The position numbers and the translations under genes were made by a program. From Peribacillus sp. ACCC06369 (GTDB lineage: Bacteria; Bacillota; Bacilli; Bacillales; DSM-1321), in NCBI RefSeq assembly GCF_030348945.1, contig NZ_JAUCEN010000002.1, positions 3,596,001-3,660,000 on the forward strand: a stretch of DNA of 64,000 bases, in the 5' to 3' direction. Every line of letters begins with the position of its first letter. The first letter of the stretch is position 1. Positions 9,196 through 20,788 of the stretch are shown one piece after another. The notes under the pieces were generated by a model. That model worked only from the letters and a program-made list of their open reading frames with translations. It had not been told where the DNA came from and ran no database searches.

Positions 9196-10128
9196 ATGTT
9201 TGAGCTATTTTTATTCCTGCTATTCATTGCGATATTTTTGGCAGGTATGTCAGTTTTACGGATCGGACTGTTCAATATGTCCGGTGCAGCATTAAAGACT
9301 TTTCTATTAAAGGTAACGGATAAGCCATGGAAAGGTTTCATGGCCGGAACCATCTTTACGGGGATCCTGCAAAGCAGCTCGGCGGTCATGGTCATGACGG
9401 TCGGCCTCGTTTCTGCAGGAAGCTTAACATTCCCGCAAACAATCGGGATTATTCTTGGAACAAATATCGGATCCACCTTTACAGCAGAGTTCATGACCTT
9501 CTCTTTGGATCGTTGGATCATTCCCGGAGTTGTCAGCGGCGCTTTCCTTTGCTTCATGCCTAAAGTATTACCGAGAAGCTTAGGGATGTCCCTGATCGGA
9601 ATCTCTGCCATCTTCGCGGCAATGAGTGGTTTTAAAACGCTTTCGACACCGATTGCTGCCTATCCATCCATACAGACGCTCATCCATTACATAGAGGGCC
9701 ATATGATTTATGCCCTATTGGCCGGAATATTATTGACGGCACTCATTCATTCCAGTTCAGCAACCATCGGGATAGCCATGAGCTTTTTGATGAATGGGGA
9801 GTTATCCGTCGCTTCCGCAATCATCATCATGCTCGGATCCAATATTGGCACTTGCATCACCGGATACATGGCCAGCATCGGGTCTGGGAGACAAGCCGCC
9901 TTCACGGCTTATGCACATATTTGGCTAAACGTCATCGGGGTTGCCGCATTCCTGCCTTTTGTGGACACCCTGGAACGAACGGCTGCCTTTTTCACCGAAA
10001 ACAAGGGGACACAGCTCGCCCATGCGAGTGTCATTTTCAATATCTTGACTTCTTTGGCTGTCTTGCCTTTCGCACGCCAATTCTCCAATTTCATTCTTTT
10101 GGCACATCGGCCACATATAAAAAAATAA
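9196..10128 (+). CDS. yqeW: Na/Pi-cotransporter family protein YqeW
   Basis: A 310-residue integral membrane protein of the sodium-dependent phosphate symporter family. The family's inverted duplication is visible as two QSSSA-type motifs: GILQSSSAVMV in the first half and ALIHSSSATIG in the second, each followed by a GTNIGS or GSNIGT loop. About eight hydrophobic segments cover the chain. I choose the ATG at 9196 (AAGGGG 8 bases upstream) over a GTG three codons earlier. It lies alone on the plus strand, divergent from rpsU. Substrate assignment rests on the family only. Confidence 0.9.
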   Translation: MFELFLFLLFIAIFLAGMSVLRIGLFNMSGAALKTFLLKVTDKPWKGFMAGTIFTGILQSSSAVMVMTVGLVSAGSLTFPQTIGIILGTNIGSTFTAEFMTFSLDRWIIPGVVSGAFLCFMPKVLPRSLGMSLIGISAIFAAMSGFKTLSTPIAAYPSIQTLIHYIEGHMIYALLAGILLTALIHSSSATIGIAMSFLMNGELSVASAIIIMLGSNIGTCITGYMASIGSGRQAAFTAYAHIWLNVIGVAAFLPFVDTLERTAAFFTENKGTQLAHASVIFNILTSLAVLPFARQFSNFILLAHRPHIKK

Positions 10129-10132
10129 AGGA

Positions 10133-10169
10133 CTGTCCCAAAAGTCATTAGAAACTGACAATGGGACAG
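10133..10169. terminator. Hairpin downstream of yqeW
   Basis: CTGTCCCA (10133-10140) pairs with TGGGACAG (10162-10169), with an inner GTCA/TGAC pair. The U-rich side lies in the minus direction (CCTTTATTTTTTT), so it could end transcripts of the small unit at 10239-10831, or of both directions. A second weak hairpin (TGGTAA/TTACCA near 10213-10229) followed by GGTTTTTT on the plus strand lies just after it. Confidence 0.5.
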
Positions 10170-10238
10170 CCTCGAAGAAGATAGACATAAACTAACCGCT
10201 ACAGATATCGAGGGTGGTAAACGATTACCAGAGGTTTT

Positions 10239-10427
10239 TTAGCTAATCTTTTTATAATTAGTTTTATGGTTTAATAAGCTCAAACCACTTAATATAACAG
10301 CAGCTAATATCAAAACGATCAAACCTTTATTAGAGAAAGATGTTAGATAAAAAACAGTTACTGCCATTATAAATAAAACGGTTATTAAAGTATTATATAC
10401 CCAAAATTTTATCATGTATTTCACCAC
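10239..10427 (-). CDS. Small two-segment membrane protein, unknown
   Basis: A 62-residue protein with two predicted membrane helices (about residues 7-29 and 33-51) and a basic tail (NHKTNYKKIS). I do not recognise the family. Its ATG overlaps the end of the preceding 136-residue secreted-protein gene by 7 bases, so the two are translationally coupled. The size and topology resemble immunity or accessory proteins encoded next to secreted peptides, but that role is inferred from layout alone. It lies in an insert absent from the B. subtilis gene order. Confidence 0.65.
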   Translation of the reverse strand: MVKYMIKFWVYNTLITVLFIMAVTVFYLTSFSNKGLIVLILAAVILSGLSLLNHKTNYKKIS

Positions 10428-10831
10428 TCATCGTAAGTAGTTTTAGTTTTTCCTTTATAATTCTTTTCCTTATAGTGCACTGTTTTAATAATTCCAATCT
10501 TACCAGATTTCGTATTCCTTTTCACGTAAGATTTATAAGATGCGTATCCGTATAATTCTTTCACACCCAATGCAGTTGCAGTAAGAAAGGAAGGTATACC
10601 AACTCCAGGAATTAGACCACCAGCACTAACTGCCGTTATACCAATGAAAACCCCTTTTGATCTATCTGTATTACTAAACATTAATTTATAACTTGTGGGT
10701 AAAGAAGATCTGGACATACATTTGTATGCTGGGTAACATGCATCTGCTTTTTGAGGTGCAGCCATTGAAACGCCAATTAAAGAAAAAGCTAATGTTATTG
10801 ATAAAAGTAAATTAAAAACCCGTTTTTTCAT
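10421..10831 (-). CDS. Secreted Gly-rich hydrophobic protein, unknown
   Basis: A 136-residue protein with a clear signal peptide (KKR, a hydrophobic core, then SMAAPQKADA with cleavage probably near residue 25-31). The mature part starts with two cysteines (CYPAYKC), has a central hydrophobic Gly/Ala-rich segment (GITAVSAGGLIPGVGIPSFL, about 75-95) and ends in a very basic Lys/Tyr/Thr-rich tail. I do not recognise the family. The combination of export, an amphipathic or hydrophobic glycine-rich core and a coupled membrane protein gene is compatible with a bacteriocin-like peptide, but no family motif proves it. AGGGGGAGG precedes the ATG. Confidence 0.65.
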   Translation of the reverse strand: MKKRVFNLLLSITLAFSLIGVSMAAPQKADACYPAYKCMSRSSLPTSYKLMFSNTDRSKGVFIGITAVSAGGLIPGVGIPSFLTATALGVKELYGYASYKSYVKRNTKSGKIGIIKTVHYKEKNYKGKTKTTYDEW

Positions 10832-10940
10832 TTTCCTCCCCCTGTTTATGTATTTAATATAAGCACGTTTACTCCCCTTGTTACCCCCTAATATCTATTA
10901 AATCCACAATAAACTTTTTTTGAATTTATAGGTTCCAAAA

Positions 10941-11288
10941 ATGAACAGTACAAATTCAAAAATGGTACAGGTCCTCTTTTTTTATCGAAGAAATCAGAAA
11001 AACCAATATATTGGAGATATTTCTTGGACGACCGGAATATACCAACAGATTCGATTACATCACCAGTAAACGGACACGATCTTTGTTCACTATACAAAAA
11101 CATACCCTTTAACTTCTGAAGAAATTTTTTGCAACAAGAGAAGTGCTAATAGAGAAAGTAACAAAGATACCAACGCCTTCAACATGAAAAGGATTGTCAA
11201 GGAACGAAAAGCTCAGAGGCGTCCACTTGTGAATTCGCCAGTTACATTTCAATCAATTAATGGAGAATTAAAGCGAAGGCAAAAGTAA
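10941..11288 (+). pseudogene. Possible broken ORF, one in-frame stop
   Basis: From the ATG at 10941 the frame is open for 42 codons, meets a TAA at 11067-11069 and is then open in the same frame for 72 further codons to 11286-11288. The second part (KERKAQRRPLVNSPVTFQ region) has a basic, protein-like composition. No family is recognised, and the ribosome-binding site is poor. An opposite-strand ORF of 71 codons (10888-11103) overlaps it and has no better support. A decayed gene or chance are both possible. Confidence 0.3.
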
Positions 11289-11341
11289 ACGTTTATTCTG
11301 AATCAAGACGCAAATTCTAAGCAAGATAAAAATCGAGATAG

Positions 11342-11494
11342 AGAGCATTTTTGTTCAAATCAAGGGCAATTGGTCTTTTCGTCGCTTTTCGCTTCGGAGA
11401 AACTAAATGTTATAGTCCGAACGGAGTTTTGAATCGTGGCAATGGTTTATATTTAAATGGCTGTCATCCTCCAGCTGTTTTCGGTAGATATTAA
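11342..11494 (+). pseudogene. ORF fragment without start codon
   Basis: An open stretch of 50 codons with no start, closed by TAG before it and by TAA at 11492-11494. It ends in NRGNGLYLNGCHPPAVFGRY, which looks like a protein terminus but matches nothing I know. It may be the frame-shifted end of the remnant at 10941-11288. The whole 10832-11500 stretch has no other convincing gene. Confidence 0.25.
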
Positions 11495-11502
11495 AGAAAT
11501 AA

Positions 11503-11545
11503 AAAACAGGCGGAGAAAAATAAATTATTTTTCTCCGCCTGTTTT
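11503..11545. terminator. Strong bidirectional terminator, deoC side
   Basis: Two 18-base arms (11503-11520 and 11528-11545) are perfect complements with a 7-base loop; A/T runs on both sides let it work in either direction. It ends deoC transcripts and closes the insert at 10.1-11.5 kb. Confidence 0.85.
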
Positions 11546-11579
11546 ATTTTAAGGACTTATTATACAGCCCCATACAATA

Positions 11580-12251
11580 TCAATAATCCGAATCAGCCGT
11601 TAAGCCCTTTACGATGGAGACACCTGCACTCGCTCCAATTCTTGTTGCACCAGCTTCAATCACGTTCTGGGCATCAGTCGTGTTGCGGACTCCGCCTGAA
11701 GCTTTGACACCGATATCGGGACCAACCGTTTTTCTCATGAGCGCGATATCTTCAACAGTCGCACCGCCGGTCGAAAAACCAGTTGATGTTTTAACATAAT
11801 CCGTTCCCGCTTTTACTGCAAGTTCACAAGCACGGACTTTTTCTTCCTCAGTCAATAGAGCGGTTTCAATGATTACTTTCGATAGAGCTTTACCAGTGGA
11901 TGCCGCTACCACAGCACGGATATCCCGCTCTACCAACTCATTATCCTTGTCCTTCAATGCGCCGATATTAATCACCATATCGACTTCGTGGGCGCCATTA
12001 CTGATGGCATCTTTCGTTTCAAAAGCTTTGGTTTCCGGTGTGGTTGCACCTAGAGGGAACCCGATAACCGTACAAACTTTTACATCTGAACCTTCCAAAA
12101 GTTCGCTTGCATACTTAACCCAAGTCGGGTTTACGCATACGGAAGCAAAGTTATATTCTCTCGCTTCTTCGCATAATACCTTAATTTGATCTTTGGTTGC
12201 ATCTGCTTTTAATAATGTGTGGTCAATTAAACCTGCTACATTTTGTGACAT
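11580..12251 (-). CDS. deoC: Deoxyribose-phosphate aldolase
   Basis: A 223-residue class I aldolase that splits 2-deoxyribose 5-phosphate into acetaldehyde and glyceraldehyde 3-phosphate in deoxynucleoside breakdown. The Schiff-base lysine is K154 in [11 protein letters not shown]91 (EVDMVINIG) and K183 (GVKASGG) complete the active site. AGGAGG precedes the ATG. In B. subtilis the gene sits in a deo operon elsewhere; here it stands alone between mtaB and the small insert, with its own terminator. No operator for a DeoR-type regulator was recognised in the 156-bp upstream spacer. Confidence 0.95.
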   Translation of the reverse strand: MSQNVAGLIDHTLLKADATKDQIKVLCEEAREYNFASVCVNPTWVKYASELLEGSDVKVCTVIGFPLGATTPETKAFETKDAISNGAHEVDMVINIGALKDKDNELVERDIRAVVAASTGKALSKVIIETALLTEEEKVRACELAVKAGTDYVKTSTGFSTGGATVEDIALMRKTVGPDIGVKASGGVRNTTDAQNVIEAGATRIGASAGVSIVKGLTADSDY

Positions 12252-12384
12252 TAATAATCCTCCTCAAAAACAATCTATAACTAGTTGTACGTACCTCTCA
12301 TGATACCATAGTTTATCCAATTTGACGATATATATAGTCTTTACCCGAATGTACCAAGAAACACGCAAGCAGAGGATAAAAAAA

Positions 12385-12409
12385 AAGACAGCAGAAAAAC
12401 GGCTGTCTT
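12385..12409 (-). terminator. Terminator after mtaB
   Basis: AAGACAGC and GCTGTCTT arms with an A-rich loop, followed by nine U in the minus direction. The stem overlaps the mtaB stop codon. Confidence 0.8.
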
Positions 12410-13745
12410 AAATATTGGAAACTTGTTGCAACGGAAAATCCTTCACGACCGTCACGAACTGACCTTCACTAAATGGATAGCCAGACTTTGTAATCTTCAC
12501 TTTTACGATTTCACCGACCATCTCATCCGAAGCTGGGAAGACGATTTTCATATAATTATCGGAGTATCCTTCATAAAGGCCATTTTCCAACTTCGTTTCA
12601 GGAATGACTTCAAGAACTTCCCCCTCAAATCGTGATGCATACTCTTTTGCCAGCTGGTCCGACAAAGCGATAAGACGGTGGACGCGTTCATTTTTGACAT
12701 CTTCATCCACTTGATCTTCCATACGTGCAGCCGGAGTCCCTGTCCGTTTTGAATAAGGGAAGACATGGAGTTCGGAGAATTTATATTTTTCTATAAAGTT
12801 ATATGTCTCCATGAATTCTTCTTCGGTTTCACCCGGGAAACCTACGATGACATCAGAAGTAACAGCAAGACCCGGAAGTGCAATTTTTAACTTTTCGATT
12901 CGATCACCGAAGAAATCCATCGTATATTTACGTCTCATCCGTTTTAAAACCGTATCGGAACCCGATTGGATTGGAATATGCAAATGACGTACGACTTTTT
13001 TTGATTTCGTCAGCACTTCAATGATCTCATCTGTAATTTGGCTGGCTTCAATGGATGAAATACGGATGCGCTTCAGCCCATCGATTTTTTCCAGGTCCCG
13101 CAGCAGCATCGCCAAATTATAGTCCTTCAAATCGTCTCCATAGCCACCAGTATGAATTCCGGTCAAGACTAGTTCTTTATATCCTGCCTCGACAAGCTGT
13201 TCAGCTTGGTGAACGACTTCCTTTGGGTCGCGCGAACGCATTAATCCACGAGCCCAAGGGATGATGCAGAAAGTGCAGAAATTATTGCACCCTTCCTGAA
13301 TCTTTAATGAAGCACGTGTACGGTCTGTAAAAGCAGGTACATCCAACTCTTCGTAGACACGGTTTTTCATGATATTTCCTACAGCATTGATTGGTTCACG
13401 TTCAACCTTGAATTGCTCGATGTAATCAAGCAGTTTAACCCTGTCCTGTGTTCCTACAACAATATCCACACCTGGTATGGCCATGATTTCTGCTGGCGAT
13501 GTCTGAGCGTAGCATCCCGTTACCGCTATGACGGCATTCGGATTCTTACGAATGGCACGACGGATGACCTGACGGCTTTTTTTATCGCCAGTGTTTGTCA
13601 CCGTGCATGTGTTGATGACATATACATCTGATGTGTTTTCAAACTCAACACGATCATATCCCCCAGTTTTGAATAATTGCCAAATAGCCTCTGTTTCATA
13701 ATGATTCACTTTACAGCCTAATGTATGGAAAGCGACCGTTGCCAT
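12408..13745 (-). CDS. mtaB: tRNA (t6A37) methylthiotransferase MtaB
   Basis: A 445-residue radical-SAM methylthiotransferase that turns t6A37 of tRNA into ms2t6A37. The N-terminal UPF0004 domain carries C11, C47 and C78 for the auxiliary iron-sulfur cluster. The radical-SAM cluster is C153-C157-C160 in EGCNNFCTFC, and a TRAM domain closes the chain. Length and cysteine pattern fit MtaB (YqeV) rather than MiaB. A GAGGTG site precedes the ATG. It follows rsmE by 6 bp in one unit. Confidence 0.94.
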   Translation of the reverse strand: MATVAFHTLGCKVNHYETEAIWQLFKTGGYDRVEFENTSDVYVINTCTVTNTGDKKSRQVIRRAIRKNPNAVIAVTGCYAQTSPAEIMAIPGVDIVVGTQDRVKLLDYIEQFKVEREPINAVGNIMKNRVYEELDVPAFTDRTRASLKIQEGCNNFCTFCIIPWARGLMRSRDPKEVVHQAEQLVEAGYKELVLTGIHTGGYGDDLKDYNLAMLLRDLEKIDGLKRIRISSIEASQITDEIIEVLTKSKKVVRHLHIPIQSGSDTVLKRMRRKYTMDFFGDRIEKLKIALPGLAVTSDVIVGFPGETEEEFMETYNFIEKYKFSELHVFPYSKRTGTPAARMEDQVDEDVKNERVHRLIALSDQLAKEYASRFEGEVLEVIPETKLENGLYEGYSDNYMKIVFPASDEMVGEIVKVKITKSGYPFSEGQFVTVVKDFPLQQVSNI

Positions 13746-13751
13746 TTTTCA

Positions 13752-14504
13752 TCACCTCAAAAGTTCTACATGATAAGAAACAGCGGAAAGTGCATATAAA
13801 GGTGCTGTTTCAGTTCTTAATATCCTTGGTCCAAGACCGCAAGCCACAAAACCGGCATCAGTCAGTTTTTCAATTTCCTTATCTGCTAACCCACCTTCAG
13901 GACCAAACACGAATAAGATCGATTGCCCTGGGGTGATATCTTTCAAGACAGATGCGAGTACAGAAGTTTCCCCACGTTTTGCCTCTTCTTCAAAAGCGAT
14001 TAATTTATGATCGAAACCGGAAGCATACCCAGCTAGCTGAACTGCCGTCATCGGTTCCTTGATGGCAGGGATAACTGTGCGGTGAGATTGTTCAGCCGCC
14101 TCTTTTGAAATCTTCTGGAGCCTCTCCAATTTCTTACCTACCTTTTTGTGGTCCCATTTTACCACCGAACGAGCCGCAATAAAAGGGATAAATTCAAAGG
14201 CACCCAGTTCCGTACCCTTTTGAACGATATATTCCAATTTATCCCCTTTAGGCAGACCGCTCGCTATCACAACCCTCACAGGAAGTTCCTTTTCTTCATT
14301 CTTCCATTCGATAACGGTCCCTATAACAGCATCATCACTAATTTCCGAAATTTCCGTGACAGCTGTCATACCATTGCCTTTCACCGTAATGATCCGCTCC
14401 CCTGGTCCCATCCTCATGACCCTGGCGATATGGTGAAAATCATCGCCTGATATCGTCACCGTGTTTCCATTGATGTCTTCTTCGTTAAGAAAATACCGTT
14501 GCAC
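13752..14504 (-). CDS. rsmE: 16S rRNA (m3U1498) methyltransferase RsmE
   Basis: A 250-residue SPOUT methyltransferase that modifies U1498 of 16S rRNA. It starts VQRYFLNEED, has a PUA-like N-terminal domain and the SPOUT knot motifs LFVFGPEGGL and GPRILRTETAPLYAL near the C-terminus. Two GTG starts are possible (14516 and 14504); I take the shorter one because homologues begin at QRYF, though the ribosome-binding site does not decide. It lies directly before mtaB. Confidence 0.9.
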   Translation of the reverse strand: MQRYFLNEEDINGNTVTISGDDFHHIARVMRMGPGERIITVKGNGMTAVTEISEISDDAVIGTVIEWKNEEKELPVRVVIASGLPKGDKLEYIVQKGTELGAFEFIPFIAARSVVKWDHKKVGKKLERLQKISKEAAEQSHRTVIPAIKEPMTAVQLAGYASGFDHKLIAFEEEAKRGETSVLASVLKDITPGQSILFVFGPEGGLADKEIEKLTDAGFVACGLGPRILRTETAPLYALSAVSYHVELLR

Positions 14505-14599
14505 ACTGCCACCCACTTCGTCTAGTCTAAAAACTTACAGGCTAACAGTCAGAGGCTTATTACCCGAATGCAAGCCATGCAAAGATTCAAGCTAAAAAA

Positions 14600-14642
14600 A
14601 GGTACTCTGACTATCAAAATACCCGATAATCAGAGTAACTTT
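14600..14642 (-). terminator. Terminator after prmA
   Basis: ACTCTGACTATC (14604-14615) pairs with GATAATCAGAGT (14625-14636), one mismatch or wobble, followed by seven U on the minus strand. It separates prmA from rsmE-mtaB, so the latter pair needs its own promoter or read-through; none is evident in 14505-14592. Confidence 0.75.
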
Positions 14643-14648
14643 TTTCAA

Positions 14649-15590
14649 TTAATCATTTCTTTTCGCGATTATCGCTACCCAATCTTCCATCAAGATGGTT
14701 TCGGAAATGGTGAAGCCAGATCCCGTAATCGCATCCTTCACATCTTGTTTCTTAGGTTGAATGATTCCAGAAGCTATAAAATATCCGCCCGGTTTGACGA
14801 CTTTCGCTACATCATCCGTAAAGCTCATGATCACTTCGGCAAGAATATTAGCCACGACGACATCCGCTTGTTCATTTACACCATCCAGCAAGTTACCTTT
14901 TGAAACGGACACTTTATCCTGCACGTTATTAAGTTCCACATTTTGTATAGCTGACTGTACAGCCACTTCATCCAAATCAAGGGACTGGATTCGTTTTGCG
15001 TCCAATAATGCAGCAGCAATGCTTAGAACACCAGAACCCGTTCCTACATCAACGACTAAATCCCCAGGCCGCACTGTACGTTCCAGCGCTTGGATGCACA
15101 TGACCGTTGTCGGGTGTGTACCTGTTCCGAAGGCCATGCCTGGATCAAGTTCGATGATCAGTTCGTCACTGCTTACTGGAGTGTAATCTTCCCATGTTGG
15201 CACGATGGTAAAACGTTCGGATATCTTGACGGGATTATAATATTTTTTCCAAGCCGTCGCCCACTCTTCTTCATTCACTTCACTAATTGAAACAACATTC
15301 TTCCCAAGGTCTATATCAAAAAGGTGGAGATTATTGATTGATTCCTTAATAGCATCAACGGTTTCACCAAGAAAGCTGTTTACGGGAAGATAAGCCTTAA
15401 TGACTACACCCTCATCCGGATAATCATCTGGGTTTAAGTGGTAGATTTCGCCAAAAACATTTTCGCGTTCCTTGACTAATTCTAGAGGATCCTCAATGAC
15501 AACACCACTCGCACCTGCCTCATGAAGAATATTAGAAACAGGTTCAACCGCTTCATTCGTTGTTTGGATTGCAAATTCAGACCACTTCAT
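14649..15590 (-). CDS. prmA: Ribosomal protein L11 methyltransferase
   Basis: A 313-residue SAM-dependent methyltransferase that trimethylates ribosomal protein L11. An N-terminal substrate-binding domain (about 1-110) is followed by the Rossmann domain with [18 protein letters not shown] (motif I) and the PrmA signature [16 protein letters not shown]. An NPPF-type motif region is present as [18 protein letters not shown] precedes the ATG. The gene follows dnaJ by 36 bp, as in other Bacillus heat-shock loci. Confidence 0.95.
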   Translation of the reverse strand: MKWSEFAIQTTNEAVEPVSNILHEAGASGVVIEDPLELVKERENVFGEIYHLNPDDYPDEGVVIKAYLPVNSFLGETVDAIKESINNLHLFDIDLGKNVVSISEVNEEEWATAWKKYYNPVKISERFTIVPTWEDYTPVSSDELIIELDPGMAFGTGTHPTTVMCIQALERTVRPGDLVVDVGTGSGVLSIAAALLDAKRIQSLDLDEVAVQSAIQNVELNNVQDKVSVSKGNLLDGVNEQADVVVANILAEVIMSFTDDVAKVVKPGGYFIASGIIQPKKQDVKDAITGSGFTISETILMEDWVAIIAKRND

Positions 15591-15626
15591 AATCTACCAA
15601 CTCCCAATTTGTTCTTTTACTTTTAT

Positions 15627-16742
15627 TCACCTATCTTTAAATGCACGTTTCACTTTTGAGAAAAAGCCATCTTCTTGTTCATCTATACCTTGTCCGCTGA
15701 TATCGCTGAACTCACGAAGCAGATCCTTTTGTTTTTCCGTTAATTTTTTAGGCGTTACCACTAATACGACTACATGCTGATCTCCTTGGCCATATCCTCT
15801 GACGTTAGGAACACCTTTGCCTTTTAAACGGAAACGCGTGCTTGTTTGTGTACCGGCAGGGATCTTCAGCTTCACTTTTCCATGAAGGGTCGGAACTTCT
15901 ATTTCATCGCCTAATGCTGCCTGAGCGAAAGTAACCGGCATTTCACAATAGATGTCATCGCCATCCCGCTCAAAGAATTCATGGCTGCGTACATGGAAGA
16001 CAACATACAGGTCTCCAGCTGGACCGCCATTGATTCCTGGCTCTCCTTGGCCGGTTACACGCAATTGCTGACCATCATCAATTCCGGCTGGCACCTTAAC
16101 TTGGATCTTTTTACGTTTTTGGACTTTTCCGTCACCGCCACATGTTGAGCATTTATTAGGAATGATTTTTCCTGTTCCTTGACAATGGTGACATGCTCTC
16201 CGGTTCACAATCCTTCCGAACGCTGTGTTTTGTTCAACATTCAATTGACCGGTTCCATGACAATGTGAACAATTTTCCACTTTTGTGCCTGGTTTGGCAC
16301 CGGATCCTTTACATGTATCACAATTCTCTTCACGCGGAATTTCGATTTCAGTATCTTTTCCAAATGCAGCCTCTTCAAAAGAAAGCGTCATCGTATACTG
16401 TAAATCCGCCCCTTGACGCGGTGCATTAGGATCTCTCCTACGTCCGCCGCCACCAAAGAAGCTACTGAAAATATCTTCGAAACCGCCGAAACCACCAAAG
16501 TCCTGACCACCAAAGCCCTGATTTGGATCTGTATGTCCGAATTGGTCATAATGGGCCTTTTTCTGTTCGTCACTCAATACTTCGTAAGCTTCCTTGATTT
16601 CCTTGAATTTATCCGCAGCATCGTCCGCTTTATTAATATCAGGGTGATATTGTTTGGAGAGCTTTCGATACGCTTTTTTGATTTCATCCTTCGAAGCACT
16701 CTTCGAAAGGCCTAACACCTCATAATAATCGCGTTTACTCAT
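15627..16742 (-). CDS. dnaJ: Chaperone DnaJ
   Basis: A 371-residue Hsp40. The J domain carries H33-P34-D35, then a Gly/Phe-rich linker, four CxxCxGxG zinc motifs ([32 protein letters not shown]) and a C-terminal substrate-binding part. I take the ATG at 16742 ([12 protein letters not shown]); the upstream in-frame extension of 71 codons is not DnaJ-like. It stimulates the ATPase of DnaK. A 329-bp spacer with a terminator separates it from dnaK, so it is at least partly independently expressed. Confidence 0.97.
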   Translation of the reverse strand: MSKRDYYEVLGLSKSASKDEIKKAYRKLSKQYHPDINKADDAADKFKEIKEAYEVLSDEQKKAHYDQFGHTDPNQGFGGQDFGGFGGFEDIFSSFFGGGGRRRDPNAPRQGADLQYTMTLSFEEAAFGKDTEIEIPREENCDTCKGSGAKPGTKVENCSHCHGTGQLNVEQNTAFGRIVNRRACHHCQGTGKIIPNKCSTCGGDGKVQKRKKIQVKVPAGIDDGQQLRVTGQGEPGINGGPAGDLYVVFHVRSHEFFERDGDDIYCEMPVTFAQAALGDEIEVPTLHGKVKLKIPAGTQTSTRFRLKGKGVPNVRGYGQGDQHVVVLVVTPKKLTEKQKDLLREFSDISGQGIDEQEDGFFSKVKRAFKDR

Positions 16743-16782
16743 ATCTAAAATCCACTCCCGATTCGATTCACATAAAGGTAAT

Positions 16783-16810
16783 ATTATCACTGAACGAAGA
16801 TAATAATCAA
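16783..16810 (-). promoter_or_regulatory. Possible dnaJ promoter
   Basis: TTGATT, 16 bases and GATAAT on the minus strand, 40 bp before the dnaJ start. The match is moderate. It would supply dnaJ downstream of the dnaK terminator. No CIRCE sequence is near it. Confidence 0.3.
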
Positions 16811-16978
16811 CTAGAAAAGTACAAACAGGCTTTAACACTTTTTTGTAATTGGTAATGCCAGCCCCAAATTGCACACATTTATTTCTAAAATCCCATGATT
16901 CCCCAACAGCGATTGTAAGATTAAAAGAAAACCAGATGCCAATGTTCCCTGACAATGATTCCCTTCACTGTAAAAAAA

Positions 16979-17006
16979 GCCAAAGTCAAGATAACCTGAC
17001 TTTGAC
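16979..17006 (-). terminator. Terminator after dnaK
   Basis: Arms 16979-16988 and 16997-17006 (TGACTTTGAC side) form a 10-bp stem with one wobble, then seven U on the minus strand, about 65 bp past the dnaK stop. It should reduce read-through from dnaK into dnaJ. Confidence 0.75.
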
Positions 17007-17071
17007 TTTTCTACAATGGCAGGCAGAAATGAACTGCCCAATATTTATCAGTGTCCCGATTGGGTCACTTT

Positions 17072-19538
<2,467 letters not shown>

Positions 19539-19636
19539 AATCTCACCTCCCTAAAAGGGTTATACAATTTATGCTAAAGTAATAGGTCAGGCTGCGGAAT
19601 ATGACCTCCGCCACCTTAACAATATTACCTTTGCTA

Positions 19637-20665
19637 CTATTTTTGATACAGTTTTGTCATTAGGGCCGTTAAATCTTTCGAGAAAAACGAAAGCAAACTG
19701 ATCACTCGCGAATATTCCATTCTCGTCGGACCCAATATGGCTAATGTGCCCACTTGCTCCTGCCCGATTGAGTATGTTGCCGTAATCAAACTGCAGTCAT
19801 CGAGCACTGTGTTTTGATTTTCACGGCCAATCTTGACGTGGATGCCCGATGGATTTTGAGTAATGAGTTCATAAAAACCCTGCTCCTGCTCAATCATCGA
19901 TAAAAGCGTGCTTACTTTAGCAATATCATGGAACTCAGGCTGCCTTAGCATATTCGTTTTCCCGCCGAAAAATATTTTTTCGGGCTTTGTGTCCGTCAGG
20001 GTATCCGCCAGGACAGAGACCATCGATCCATAGTTATGGATGTGACGGCTCAAAAGAACAGCCACTTCCTTGTAGATCTTATCCTTTAGATCAACTAGCG
20101 GAACATCGACCAAACGGGAATTCAATATGTTCACCATCTTTTCAATTTCGTTTATATCAAAAGAAGGCGGTAAGGAAATCATTCGATTTTCCACATGACC
20201 TGTATCAGTAATAATGATGGCTATTGCCGTTTCCGGGCTCAAAGGAATGATCTGGATTTTCTTCAGCTTATGCTCATTCACTTTTGGCCCCAGTACAATC
20301 GCCGTATAATTCGTCAGTTCCGAAAGTATTTTCGCTGACTTCTGAACGATCTTTTCCAATTCATAAATTCGTTCTACAAAAACGGATTTTAATATCTTCA
20401 TTTCATTCTTTTTCGGAGCTTGAGGAGAAAGTAAATGATCCACATAATATCTATACCCTTTTTCAGAAGGAATCCTACCGGAAGAAGTATGGGTTTTTTC
20501 TAAAAATCCCATTTCTTCAAGATCAGACATTTCATTGCGAATTGTGGCAGAGCTGAACGTAATTTCTTCTTTCTTCGACAAGCTTCGTGACCCGACTGGC
20601 TGGGCAGAATGGATAAAATCCTCGATTATCACTTGTAGAATCAATAATTGACGATCAGTTAGCAT
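19637..20665 (-). CDS. hrcA: Heat-inducible transcription repressor HrcA
   Basis: A 342-residue repressor that binds CIRCE and controls the dnaK operon with GroEL as co-factor. An N-terminal winged-helix domain ([28 protein letters not shown]) is followed by a GAF-like domain. It autoregulates through the CIRCE site at 20681-20707, just before its own start. A GAGGTG site precedes the ATG. First gene of the heat-shock operon. Confidence 0.96.
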   Translation of the reverse strand: MLTDRQLLILQVIIEDFIHSAQPVGSRSLSKKEEITFSSATIRNEMSDLEEMGFLEKTHTSSGRIPSEKGYRYYVDHLLSPQAPKKNEMKILKSVFVERIYELEKIVQKSAKILSELTNYTAIVLGPKVNEHKLKKIQIIPLSPETAIAIIITDTGHVENRMISLPPSFDINEIEKMVNILNSRLVDVPLVDLKDKIYKEVAVLLSRHIHNYGSMVSVLADTLTDTKPEKIFFGGKTNMLRQPEFHDIAKVSTLLSMIEQEQGFYELITQNPSGIHVKIGRENQNTVLDDCSLITATYSIGQEQVGTLAILGPTRMEYSRVISLLSFFSKDLTALMTKLYQK

Positions 20666-20680
20666 GTATGATCACCTCTG

Positions 20681-20707
20681 TTAGCACTCTGTCTCTTCGA
20701 GTGCTAA
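20681..20707 (-). promoter_or_regulatory. CIRCE operator
   Basis: TTAGCACTC, a 9-base spacer and GAGTGCTAA: a full match to the CIRCE inverted repeat bound by HrcA. It lies between the hrcA promoter and start codon, so it acts on the DNA and is also in the mRNA leader. Confidence 0.97.
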
Positions 20708-20716
20708 TATACTAAT

Positions 20717-20745
20717 AAATTATCAAATGAAGCTTATGATGTCAA
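20717..20745 (-). promoter_or_regulatory. Sigma-A promoter of hrcA-grpE-dnaK
   Basis: A perfect TTGACA and a weaker TAATTT spaced by 17 bases on the minus strand, with transcription expected to start at the edge of CIRCE. The placement agrees with the known arrangement in B. subtilis. Confidence 0.6.
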
Positions 20746-20788
20746 CAATGAAAACCGCTAATTACTCGTAAAATAACATAGATTAACT

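Noticed and set aside
9180..9611. Minus-strand ORF of 143 codons over yqeW
   Set aside because: It is antisense to the clear membrane-protein frame of yqeW and has no family features.
10888..11103. Minus-strand ORF of 71 codons in the insert
   Set aside because: Spacing to its ribosome-binding site is poor and the sequence has no recognisable character; kept only as a note under the remnant.
16743..16955. In-frame 71-codon extension of dnaJ
   Set aside because: Not DnaJ-like, crosses the region of the probable promoter, and the J domain starts at 16742.
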